Origin: Phycisphaeraceae bacterium
Lineage (GTDB): Bacteria > Planctomycetota > Phycisphaerae > Phycisphaerales > UBA1924
DNA: 64,000 nucleotides
Assembly (NCBI GenBank): GCA_019636625.1
Contig: JAHBXE010000007.1
Span: forward strand, 102,165-166,164
Direction: 5' to 3'
In this document: in pieces, positions 36,659 through 44,425 of the stretch
Numbering within the stretch: position 1 is the stretch's first letter
Layout: each line of letters opens with the position of its first letter
Position numbers and translations under genes: made by a program
The notes under the pieces: model-generated
What the model was told of the DNA's origin: nothing
Databases searched by the model: none
Seen by the model: the letters and a program-made list of their open reading frames with translations, nothing else

Positions 36659-37590
36659 TAGGCCCCCTCATCATCAAGATCGGCGGCGCCGGCGTCGACG
36701 ACCCCCTCTCCCAGTCCCCGCTCTGGCACGCCCTCCAACAGGCCCACGACATCCTCCAGGGCCAACTTATCCTCATCCACGGCGGCGGCCGCGCCGTCGA
36801 TCAACACCTCGATCGCCTCAACATCAAGACCGACCGCCGAGACGGCCTCCGCATCACACCCTCCGACCTCATGCCCGAAATCACCGCCGTCCTCGCCGGC
36901 CGCGTCAACAAGGCCCTCATCGCCGCCATCCAAACCGCCACGCGCGGCAGCCTCCCCTGCGTCGGCCTCACCCTCGGCGACGGCTTCGGCTCCATCAACT
37001 GCGAACGCATCTCCACCCCAGACCTGGGTCAAGTCGGCCGCATCTCCTCCACCAGCCCCGGTACCGGCCGCCTCTTCCACACCCTCCTCGCCGCCCGCTA
37101 CCTCCCCGTCATCGCCACCATCGGCCTCGACAATCACGGCCAGCTCCTCAACATCAACGCCGACGATGCCGCCTCCGGCATCGCCCGCATCATGCACGCC
37201 CGCAACGTCATCCTCCTCACCGACGTCCCCGGCATCCTCGACAAGTCCAAGTCCCTCATCCCCCAGGTCGACGCCACCGCCATCGACCGCCTCATCGCCG
37301 ACGGCACCATCTCCGGCGGAATGATCCCCAAGGCCAAGGCCGCCCTCGCCGCCGCCCAAGCCGCCAACATCCCCACCACCATCGCCTCCTGGAACAACCC
37401 CGACGACCTCATCCGCCTCGCCCGCGGCCACCAAATCGGCACCCAAGTCCTCCCCTCCCCCGTCCCTCCAACCCTGCCATCACCTCCGATCGTGCCATCA
37501 CCTCCAACCGTGCCATCACCTTGCGGCCGCTTTGGGCCGCAAGGTGATGCATCCCCGCCCAACCGCGCCGAAACCACCCGACGCCCCTGA
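36655..37590 (+). CDS. argB: Acetylglutamate kinase with a repetitive C-terminal tail
   Basis: Second step of arginine synthesis: phosphorylates N-acetylglutamate. Markers are LIIKIGGAGVDD, LILIHGGGRAVDQHL, then LLNINADDAASGIA and SGGMIPKAKAALAAA. The GTG at 36655 overlaps the argC stop by 4 bp. The longer frame from 36568 lies inside argC and is not conserved. The family normally ends near GTQVL. Here about 45 more residues follow, made of six-residue repeats of the type VPSPPT. This tail arises from an 18-bp DNA repeat and a hairpin (see repeat at 37473). Codons are almost all C-ending. Confidence 0.93.
   Translation: MIGPLIIKIGGAGVDDPLSQSPLWHALQQAHDILQGQLILIHGGGRAVDQHLDRLNIKTDRRDGLRITPSDLMPEITAVLAGRVNKALIAAIQTATRGSLPCVGLTLGDGFGSINCERISTPDLGQVGRISSTSPGTGRLFHTLLAARYLPVIATIGLDNHGQLLNINADDAASGIARIMHARNVILLTDVPGILDKSKSLIPQVDATAIDRLIADGTISGGMIPKAKAALAAAQAANIPTTIASWNNPDDLIRLARGHQIGTQVLPSPVPPTLPSPPIVPSPPTVPSPCGRFGPQGDASPPNRAETTRRP
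37473..37549. repeat. 18-bp tandem repeats plus perfect 15-bp hairpin in the argB tail
   Basis: Two full copies and one partial copy of an 18-bp unit with the consensus CSTGCCATCACCTCCRAY run from 37473 to 37520. They merge into a perfect inverted repeat whose arms are CATCACCTTGCGGCC (37514-37528) and its complement (37535-37549), with a 6-base loop. The left arm reuses the repeat core CATCACC. The element lies inside the reading frame of argB, before argF. It may act as an mRNA structure or be an inserted mobile repeat. Confidence 0.8.
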
Positions 37591-37673
37591 TCCCCTCCAC
37601 CCCGTTCCAACCGGAACTCCGCTGTCCATTTCACGTAACAAGTAGCTCGCACTTCCCCGGACCTCGAAAACCA

Positions 37674-38678
37674 ATGCCCACGATGCCCCCCACCACCTCC
37701 CCCGCCTCCCTCAAGAACGCCGACCTCCTCACCCTCGCCTCTCTCGACGCCGCGCAGATCGAGGAACTCTTCATCACCGCCGCGGCCACGAAACGCGACA
37801 TCGCCCCCTACCGCCGCGCCCTCGACGGCAAGACCATCATCCTCCTCTTCGAAAAGCCCTCCCTCCGCACCCGCGTCACCTTCGAAGTCGGCCCCGGCAA
37901 GATGGGCGCCAAGACCATCTTCTTCGACCACTCCAAGGAACGCGTGGGTGCCCGCGAATCCGTCAAGGACTACGGCCGCAATCTCGAACGCTGGGTCGAC
38001 TGCATCGTCGCCCGCGTCTTCTCGCAGGACGTCCTCGAAGAACTCGCCGCCAACTGCGCCGTCCCCGTCATCAACGCCCTCTCCGATTCCTTCCACCCCT
38101 GCCAGGCCCTCGCCGACTACTTCACCCTCGCCGAAAAACTCGGCGCCAAGCAAGGCGTGAAGGCGGGCCTCGCCAGGCTCCGCGGCTTTCGACTCGCCTA
38201 CATCGGCGACGGCAACAACGTCTGCGCCTCGCTCATGCACGGCGCCGCCAAGCTCGGCGTCCAGTTCACCGTCATCTGCCCCAAGGGCTACCAACCCGAA
38301 CCCGCCGTGATCGAAGAAGCCCGCGCCATGGCCGGCGCCTCCGGCGGCACCATCACCATCTCCCACGACCCAGGCGCCATCAAGGGCGCCCAGGCCGTCT
38401 ACACCGACACCTGGGTCTCCATGGGCGACGAGGCCGAGAAGGTCAAACGCATGAGCGCCTTCGCCAAGTTCCGCGTCGATGAGAAACTCATGGACCTCGC
38501 CACCAACGGCGCGAGCGGCGGGCCCGCCCCCTTCTTCATGCACTGCCTCCCCGCCCACCGCGGCGCCGAAGTCACCGACGCCGTCATCGACTCCCCCTCC
38601 TCCATCGTCTACGACCAGGCCGAGAACCGCATGCACGTCCAGAATGCGCTGCTGTTGCATATGCTCGGCGGCGTCTGA
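37674..38678 (+). CDS. argF: Ornithine carbamoyltransferase
   Basis: Sixth step of arginine synthesis: makes citrulline from ornithine and carbamoyl phosphate. Carbamoyl-phosphate site KPSLRTRVTFE, then HPCQALADY, the ornithine-loop DTWVSMG and HCLPAHRG with the catalytic cysteine are all present. Length 334 is close to normal. The SMG loop supports ornithine rather than N-acetyl- or N-succinyl-ornithine as substrate, although this is not conclusive. No argD lies between argB and argF. Confidence 0.93.
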   Translation: MPTMPPTTSPASLKNADLLTLASLDAAQIEELFITAAATKRDIAPYRRALDGKTIILLFEKPSLRTRVTFEVGPGKMGAKTIFFDHSKERVGARESVKDYGRNLERWVDCIVARVFSQDVLEELAANCAVPVINALSDSFHPCQALADYFTLAEKLGAKQGVKAGLARLRGFRLAYIGDGNNVCASLMHGAAKLGVQFTVICPKGYQPEPAVIEEARAMAGASGGTITISHDPGAIKGAQAVYTDTWVSMGDEAEKVKRMSAFAKFRVDEKLMDLATNGASGGPAPFFMHCLPAHRGAEVTDAVIDSPSSIVYDQAENRMHVQNALLLHMLGGV

Positions 38679-38690
38679 GCGTTGTCCTTG

Positions 38691-38714
38691 GTGGCACGCC
38701 TCTCCGAGGCGTGC
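38691..38714. repeat. Palindromic element between argF and argG
   Basis: GCACGCCTC (38694-38702) and its perfect complement GAGGCGTGC (38706-38714) are separated by TCC. It is preceded by TTGGTGG, the same leader found in units of the 45-bp tandem array after argG. It resembles the REP-like family seen there and could act as an attenuator or transcript stabiliser between argF and argG. It ends 27 bp before the argG start. Confidence 0.7.
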
Positions 38715-38740
38715 GAGAACGAAGTAGAAAGAGATCCCTC

Positions 38741-39946
38741 ATGGCAAAGCGCATCGCCCTCGCCTACTCCGGCGGCCTCGACACCTCCTGCATCGTCCCC
38801 TGGCTCAAGGAAACCATCCCCGGCGCCGAGGTCGTCTGCATCGTCGGCGACGTCGGCCAGGGCTCCGACGAACTCGCCGGCGTCGAGCAGAAAGCCAGGA
38901 ACTCCGGCGCCGTCGAATGCCACATCGTCGACCTCAAGGTCGAGTTCATCGACGACTACGTCATCCCCACCATGATTGCCGGCGCCATTTACGAAGGCCG
39001 CTACCTCCTCGGCACCGCCATCGCCCGCCCCATCCTCGCCAAGGCCCAGGTCGACGTCGCCCGCAAGACCAGGTGCACCGCCCTCTCCCACGGCTGCACC
39101 GGCAAGGGCAACGACCAGGTCCGCTTCGAGTCCGCCTGGGCCGCTCTCGCCCCCGACCTCGAAACCATCATCCCCTGGCGCCACGACAAGTGGAACCTCT
39201 CCGGCCGCGTCGCCATGCTCGACTACCTCAAGGCCCGCAACATCCCCACCACCGCCTCCGCCACAAAAATCTACTCCCGCGACCGCAACCTCTGGCACAT
39301 CTCCCACGAGGGCGGCTCCATAGAAGACCCCGCCAACGCCCCGCCCGACGACGCCTGGATGCTCACCACCGACCCCGCCAAGGCCCCCGACACCCCCGAA
39401 GACATCTCCCTTTCCTTCACCAGCGGCCGCCCCACCGCCCTCAACAACAAACCCCTCCCCGCCTGGAAGATCGTCCACGAACTCAACGACCTCGCCGGAA
39501 AGCACGGCGTCGGCCGCGTTGACCTCGTCGAAAACCGCCGCGTCGGAATGAAGTCCCGCGGCCTCTACGAAACCCCCGGCGGCACCGTCATCACCGAGGC
39601 CCTCCGCGCCCTCGAAGAACTCGTCCTCGACCGCGAAACCCGCCACTACCGCGAACACCTCGGCCTCACCTTCGCCGAACTCGTCTACGACGGCCGCTGG
39701 TTCACCCCCCTCCGCGAAGCCCTCTGGGCCGCCGCGGCCAAAATCGCCGAACCCCTCACCGGCCAGATCACCGTCCGCCTCTTCAAAGGCCGCGCCACCC
39801 CCATCAAACGCACCAGCCCCAACTCCCTCTACGCCGAAAAGATGGTCTCCTTCGAGGGCGAAGAAATCTACAGCCAGAAAGACGCCGGCGGCTTCATCAA
39901 ACTCCTGAGCCTCCCCGAACGCATCCGCGCGATGAAACACAAGTAA
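38741..39946 (+). CDS. argG: Argininosuccinate synthase
   Basis: Seventh step of arginine synthesis: joins citrulline and aspartate with ATP. ATP-pyrophosphatase loop LAYSGGLDTSCIVPWL, followed by LSHGCTGKGNDQVRFE and the aspartate/citrulline motif DLVENRRVGMKSRGLYETPG. Length 401 is normal. The ATG at 38741 was chosen because the family starts with MAKRIALAYSGG. The extension to 38711 is not conserved. argH is not in the window after it. Confidence 0.96.
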   Translation: MAKRIALAYSGGLDTSCIVPWLKETIPGAEVVCIVGDVGQGSDELAGVEQKARNSGAVECHIVDLKVEFIDDYVIPTMIAGAIYEGRYLLGTAIARPILAKAQVDVARKTRCTALSHGCTGKGNDQVRFESAWAALAPDLETIIPWRHDKWNLSGRVAMLDYLKARNIPTTASATKIYSRDRNLWHISHEGGSIEDPANAPPDDAWMLTTDPAKAPDTPEDISLSFTSGRPTALNNKPLPAWKIVHELNDLAGKHGVGRVDLVENRRVGMKSRGLYETPGGTVITEALRALEELVLDRETRHYREHLGLTFAELVYDGRWFTPLREALWAAAAKIAEPLTGQITVRLFKGRATPIKRTSPNSLYAEKMVSFEGEEIYSQKDAGGFIKLLSLPERIRAMKHK

Positions 39947-39961
39947 GCGCCCTCACTGCTA

Positions 39962-40180
39962 GCTCTGGTGCCACTGGCCACAGGCTCTGAGTGGCCAGTG
40001 TCCTTCGCTTTGGTGGCACTGGCCACAGGCTCCGAGTGGCCAGTGTCCTTTGCTCTGGTGCCACTGGCCACAGGCTCCGAGTGGCCGGTGTCCTTCGCTT
40101 TGGTGGCACTGGCCACAGGCTTTGAGTGGCCAGTGTCCTTTGCTCTGGTGCCACTGGCCACAGGCTTTGAGTGGCCAGTG
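39962..40180. repeat. 45-bp tandem array of five hairpin units after argG
   Basis: Five units, 39962-40006, 40007-40051, 40052-40096, 40097-40141 and a partial one 40142-40180. Each contains a 10-bp stem CACTGGCCAC / GTGGCCAGTG around a 9-base loop (AGGCTCTGA, AGGCTCCGA or AGGCTTTGA). One arm of unit 3 has a single change (GGCCGGTG). Leaders alternate between GCTCTGGTGC and GCTTTGGTGG, giving an A-B-A-B-A order, so the array probably grew by 90-bp duplications. Since 45 is divisible by three, open frames run through it on both strands. Confidence 0.93.
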
Positions 40181-40684
40181 CGCAGACTTCCCCCCTATGA
40201 AGGCCAGGGTTCCCCACCACCCCCAGTGACAACGTGTTGTCACTCCCACCCAAATCTACCCCCTTGCTTCCCCCGCCCCGCGCTGTACCTTTCCCACATG
40301 GTCGCTCAGACCCTTCAAGACCCCACTCCCGCCGCGGCACCCACACCCCCGCCGCCCTCACCTCTCCCTCAGAACACCCCTCCGACTTTGCCATTTGCGA
40401 TTTGCCACTTTCCTCCCCCCTCCCCCCACAACCCTCCCCACATCATCGACATCACCCCGGCGACGTCAATGACAACCTCCCCCGCCTTCCCCGACTCCAC
40501 CTAGCACATATCTGTGCTGTCTCCCCCTCTCGCCCCCATCCCCCTCCCTCCCCACCCGGGCGCCGATTTTTCGCCGCGCCGGCACGACTTCCGACCAACC
40601 CCCCCATACCCTTTGCCCCCCCCCCCCCCGCCTCGTACGCACATATTCAGACGTCCCCCTCCGTAATCCCCGGAGTCGCCACCG
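40181..40684. other. 504-bp region without a convincing gene, C-rich
   Basis: The stretch between the tandem array and the antiporter gene is pyrimidine-rich, mainly C, with a run of 14 C at 40616-40629. A 68-residue frame at 40298-40504 is proline/threonine-rich and looks spurious. The promoter for the antiporter probably lies here, but no canonical -35/-10 pair was recognised. The antiporter start at 40685 has no strong ribosome-binding site. Confidence 0.6.
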
Positions 40685-41941
40685 ATGAAGAAAGTGCTCA
40701 TCTACTCCCTGCTCCTCCTCCTCGGCCTCATCGGGTCGCAGTTCCTCCCCGCGCTCGCCGGCGACCACTACAAAACCATCTTCCAGTTCGTCCTTCCCTT
40801 GACGATGATCTGCCTCGCCTACATCATGATCAACGTCGGCCGCGAGTTTGAAATCGACAAGTCCAATCTCCGCCAGTACGGCTGGGACTACGTCGTCGGC
40901 GCCACCGCCGCCGCCTTCCCCTGGATCTTCTGCTGCCTCTACTTCATCTTCGTTCTCATCCCCAGCGACCACTGGGACGCCTGGCCCGTCTGGAAGGAAT
41001 CCCTCCTCGCCTCCCGTTTCGCCGCGCCCACCAGCGCCGGCGTCCTCTTCTCCATGCTCGCCGCCGCCGGCCTCGCCGCCACCTGGGTCTTCCGCAAGGC
41101 CCGCATCCTCGCCATCTTCGACGACCTCGACACCGTCCTCCTCATGATCCCCCTCAAGATGGCCATGGTCGGCTTCCGGTGGCAACTGGCCGTCATCGTC
41201 CTCATCATGGTCGTCCAGTTGATCATCGCCTACCGCTTCCTCCACGCCTGGAAGCTCCCCTCCTCCTGGAAGGCCATCCTCGGCTACTCCTGCATCCTCG
41301 TCCTCATCGTGGAGATCATCCACCACGTCTCCATGAAGGTGGACCAGAACGTCCCCATCCACATCGAGGTCCTCCTCCCCGCCTTCGTCATCGGCTGCGT
41401 CATGCGCCACCCCGACGGCCACGACCCCAGCGCCCACCACCACCCCGACCCCGCCGAGGCACGCGCCAACACCTGGATCAGCGGCACCTTCATGGTCCTC
41501 GTCGGCCTCTCCATGCCCGCCATCGCCGACACCATGCGCGGCGGCGGCGGACCCGAAGGCCTCGGTCAGACCGTCACCGAAGGCGCCCTCCTCGCCGTCA
41601 CCCCATCCATGGACTGGGGCACCATCGCCTTCCACGTCCTCATCGTCACGCTCATCGCCAACCTCGGCAAGATGTTCCCCGCCCTCTGCTACCGCAAGGA
41701 GGCCACCTGGCAGGAACGCCTCGCCGTCGCCGTCGGCATGTGGCCCCGCGGCGAAGTCGGCGCCGGCGTCCTCGTCATCTCCCTCTCCTACGGCATCGGC
41801 GGACCCGTCGTCGTCATCGCCATGCTCTCCCTCGCCCTCAACCTGATCCTCACCGGCGCTTTCATCTGGTGGGTCAAGCGCCTCCTCGCCTCCGCCGACC
41901 GCGCCAAGGCCAACGGCCTCGTCCCCGCGAGCACAGCCTGA
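40685..41941 (+). CDS. Cation/proton antiporter-like membrane protein
   Basis: A 418-residue membrane protein with about 12 predicted helices, starting with a hydrophobic signal anchor (VLIYSLLLLLGLIGSQFLP). LAIFDDLDTVLLMIPLKMAM contains the paired aspartates expected in sodium/proton or KefB-type exchangers. Helices near the C-terminus (RGEVGAGVLVISLSYGIGGP) match the same family. A short histidine-rich loop HPDGHDPSAHHHPD lies in the cytoplasmic or periplasmic part and may bind metal. The ion is not known. Confidence 0.82.
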   Translation: MKKVLIYSLLLLLGLIGSQFLPALAGDHYKTIFQFVLPLTMICLAYIMINVGREFEIDKSNLRQYGWDYVVGATAAAFPWIFCCLYFIFVLIPSDHWDAWPVWKESLLASRFAAPTSAGVLFSMLAAAGLAATWVFRKARILAIFDDLDTVLLMIPLKMAMVGFRWQLAVIVLIMVVQLIIAYRFLHAWKLPSSWKAILGYSCILVLIVEIIHHVSMKVDQNVPIHIEVLLPAFVIGCVMRHPDGHDPSAHHHPDPAEARANTWISGTFMVLVGLSMPAIADTMRGGGGPEGLGQTVTEGALLAVTPSMDWGTIAFHVLIVTLIANLGKMFPALCYRKEATWQERLAVAVGMWPRGEVGAGVLVISLSYGIGGPVVVIAMLSLALNLILTGAFIWWVKRLLASADRAKANGLVPASTA

Positions 41942-41993
41942 CCACGTGCTTGCCCCCTCCGCCCCGCCCCGTTCTCCGCCGTTCCATCACCGT

Positions 41994-42926
41994 CTAATCC
42001 GGCCACTCCCCCACGAACACCTCCACCGCCGGGCCCGTCATGTACACCCGCCCGTTCTTCTCATCCCATCGCACATCCAGGTCCCCACCCACAAGGTGGA
42101 GCTGCGCCCGCCGCGCCAGCCGCCCCCCCGCCACGCCCGCGACCAGCACAGCACACGCCCCCGTCCCGCACGCCCGCGTAATCCCCGCCCCCCGCTCCCA
42201 CGTCCGCATCGTCGCCGACGTCGGGCCCTCCACCTGCGCAAAGTGCACGTTCGTCCGGTTCGGGAAGATCTCCAGGTTCTCGTACACCGGTCCCACAATA
42301 TCAAGCGGCACGCGACTGACATCTCGACAGAACAGCACGAGGTGCGGGTTCCCCATCGACACGCACGTCATCTTGTCCTCAAGCCCGCAGTCCTTCATCC
42401 ACCCCGTCCCGTTCGACCCGCCGAACGCCACGTCAAACTCCGAGTTCGGGATGTACTTGCCCAGCGGAAAGTCCACCACCTTCCCCCCCGGCGCCGGCCG
42501 CGGCAGCTCCACGGGCACCTTCTCCGCGTCAAAGATCGGCTCCCCCATGTCCACCGAAGCGATGGAGAGCTTGCCATCTTCCGTGATGTAGTCAACCGCC
42601 AGCACCCCGCGCCCCGTCTGCACCATCATCGGCGACCGGCGCAGCCCCAGCCGGTCGTACGCGAACTTGGCAACGCACCGCACCCCGTTGCCGCACATCT
42701 CCGATTCCGATCCGTCCGCGTTGAACATCCGCATCCGCACATCCGCCGTGCGATCCGTCGGCTTGCAGACCAGGATGATCCCATCGCCCCCGACTCCCGT
42801 GTGCCTGTCGCTCATCACCCGCGCCAGCGCGGGCAGATCCTTCTTCGACATCAACTGCGGATCCGTGTACGAATCCAGGTAGACGTAGTCATTCCCGATC
42901 CCGTGCATCTTGACAAATCGCACCAT
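41994..42926 (-). CDS. dapF: Diaminopimelate epimerase
   Basis: Epimerises LL- to meso-diaminopimelate for lysine and peptidoglycan. The two catalytic cysteines are in SEMCGNGVRCVAK and TRACGTGACAVL. KMHGIGNDYVYLDSY is the N-terminal signature. The ATG at 42926 has GGAGG 3-7 bp upstream. An in-frame extension to 43022 inside the protease gene has no support. Length 310 is slightly longer than average. It overlaps the protease gene by 38 bp. Confidence 0.95.
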   Translation of the reverse strand: MVRFVKMHGIGNDYVYLDSYTDPQLMSKKDLPALARVMSDRHTGVGGDGIILVCKPTDRTADVRMRMFNADGSESEMCGNGVRCVAKFAYDRLGLRRSPMMVQTGRGVLAVDYITEDGKLSIASVDMGEPIFDAEKVPVELPRPAPGGKVVDFPLGKYIPNSEFDVAFGGSNGTGWMKDCGLEDKMTCVSMGNPHLVLFCRDVSRVPLDIVGPVYENLEIFPNRTNVHFAQVEGPTSATMRTWERGAGITRACGTGACAVLVAGVAGGRLARRAQLHLVGGDLDVRWDEKNGRVYMTGPAVEVFVGEWPD

Positions 42927-44406
42927 CAACCTCCATGCGCTGAAAACCGTCCTCCCGGCCCTTTCCGTGCCGCTCAGACGATACGCCGGACCAGACCACA
43001 AGACCCGCCGCGGCCAGCCCAACCAAAGCCGCGACCACCGCGATCACCCGCCCCAGCCGATCGATGGGCAGCCGATCGGCCCGCAGGCCCGCCAGCGCCT
43101 CCAGCCGTTGCTGTCTCGCCGCGATGGACCCGTGCCTCCACGTGAACCGATGCCGCGGGATGTGGTTCAGCCTCGCGACCGACTCGAGTGCCCCGCGCAT
43201 CGCCTCCACCGCCTCCGGCGTCAACTCCACCGGCCCATCCGCTCGCCGGTGATAGCCGCTCATGTGCTGCACGGCGAACGCGTCCGCCTGCCACTCGAAC
43301 CGCCGGCTCACCAGCCCGAACACCAGCAGCCCCACCCCCAGCGACGCCCCTCCCGCCACCGCCTGCGCCCACTCCGCGTTCGTCAGCCCCGGCCGCACCA
43401 ACTCCATCCCGACCAGCACCAGCCACGACACGACGGTGATCGACCCGATGGCCGAAGCGCCCAGCCAGAGGATGTGATGGCGCCGGACGTGCCCCAGCTC
43501 GTGCGCCATCACGGCCTCGATCTGCTGCATCGGCAGATGCTCGATGAGGGCATCGGTCAGCAGGATGTAGCGGAACCGCGGCACGAACCCCATCACGGCG
43601 CCGTTGATCATCGTCCCGTGCGTCCGCCAGACCAGCAGGTCCCGCACGCGGATGCCCTGGTCGCGGCACATGGCCTCGAGCCGGTCCCGCAGCGGGCCGG
43701 GCCCGAGGGAGACCGTGTCCCACAGCCGTCGCATCACGGCGGGCATCACCAGCAGCAGCGCCAGGATGCCCGCGAACTGGGCCGCCCCGGCTTCCACGGA
43801 ACTGAGTATGTGCCGCTGGGCCCAGCGGTCGGTCTGCTCGCCCCAGGTCATGATGCAGGCGATGGGGATGAGCACCCAGAGCACTTGGTGCCGCAGCGAG
43901 CCGGCGATGTACTGCCACCGCGTGAGCATCGGCGGGAGCGATCGGCCCTGGTCCAGCGCGCCGATGATGACGCTCTCCCGCAAACGCCGGTCCACCGGGA
44001 AGAACGAGTAGAAGCCAAGGGTGAGCACGGTGAGCACCGGCAGGCAGGCCAGGAGTTCATCGATGCCGACGAGGTTCCCGGTGGCGTGCCGCACCGCGTC
44101 GAGCCAGCCCAGCGCCAGCACGTTGAACGCGTGAAGCCCGACGGCCGCGAGGCGCGAGAGCAGGAGCACCACCTCCGCCCGCTGGGCATCGCGGTAGCGG
44201 CCGCGTTGATCGAGTCGCCGGCCCAGGCGCCAGATGACCAGGTGCGATGCGGCCCACACCGCCGCGAGCGAGGCGACCGAGCACGCGGCGACAAGACCCG
44301 GCGTGGCGCCGGACCAGCGACCCAGCCAGTGCCACAGCACCGGCGCCTCCATGCCATCGCGGAGGTACACGGCGGCAAAGCAGGCGATGAGCAGGATGTG
44401 CATCAT
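42889..44406 (-). CDS. M48-family metalloprotease (HtpX/STE24-like)
   Basis: A 505-residue membrane protease. The zinc motif is HELGH at residues 302-306 (MAHELGHVRRHH) and a downstream glutamate is in FEWQADAFAVQHM. At least five hydrophobic helices precede the motif and one to two follow. Family members degrade misfolded membrane proteins. The ATG at 44406 (or 44403) was chosen because it begins directly at a hydrophobic helix (MMHILLIACFAAVYL) and lies 19 bp after the stop of the upstream lipoprotein gene. It ends inside dapF (38-bp overlap). Confidence 0.88.
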   Translation of the reverse strand: MMHILLIACFAAVYLRDGMEAPVLWHWLGRWSGATPGLVAACSVASLAAVWAASHLVIWRLGRRLDQRGRYRDAQRAEVVLLLSRLAAVGLHAFNVLALGWLDAVRHATGNLVGIDELLACLPVLTVLTLGFYSFFPVDRRLRESVIIGALDQGRSLPPMLTRWQYIAGSLRHQVLWVLIPIACIMTWGEQTDRWAQRHILSSVEAGAAQFAGILALLLVMPAVMRRLWDTVSLGPGPLRDRLEAMCRDQGIRVRDLLVWRTHGTMINGAVMGFVPRFRYILLTDALIEHLPMQQIEAVMAHELGHVRRHHILWLGASAIGSITVVSWLVLVGMELVRPGLTNAEWAQAVAGGASLGVGLLVFGLVSRRFEWQADAFAVQHMSGYHRRADGPVELTPEAVEAMRGALESVARLNHIPRHRFTWRHGSIAARQQRLEALAGLRADRLPIDRLGRVIAVVAALVGLAAAGLVVWSGVSSERHGKGREDGFQRMEVDGAICQDARDRE

Positions 44407-44425
44407 CGGGCGTCCGCACCCCGGT

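Noticed and set aside
39962..40180. Possible CRISPR array
   Set aside because: The units are contiguous with no unique spacers, and each is itself palindromic. No cas genes are seen in the window.
39868..40504. Open frames on both strands through the 45-bp array
   Set aside because: Because the unit is a multiple of three, it stays open in several frames and gives 15-residue peptide repeats. There is no ribosome-binding site or non-repetitive coding support.
40298..40504. 68-residue Pro/Thr-rich plus-strand frame
   Set aside because: Low-complexity composition, no ribosome-binding site, and it lies in a C-rich intergenic region.
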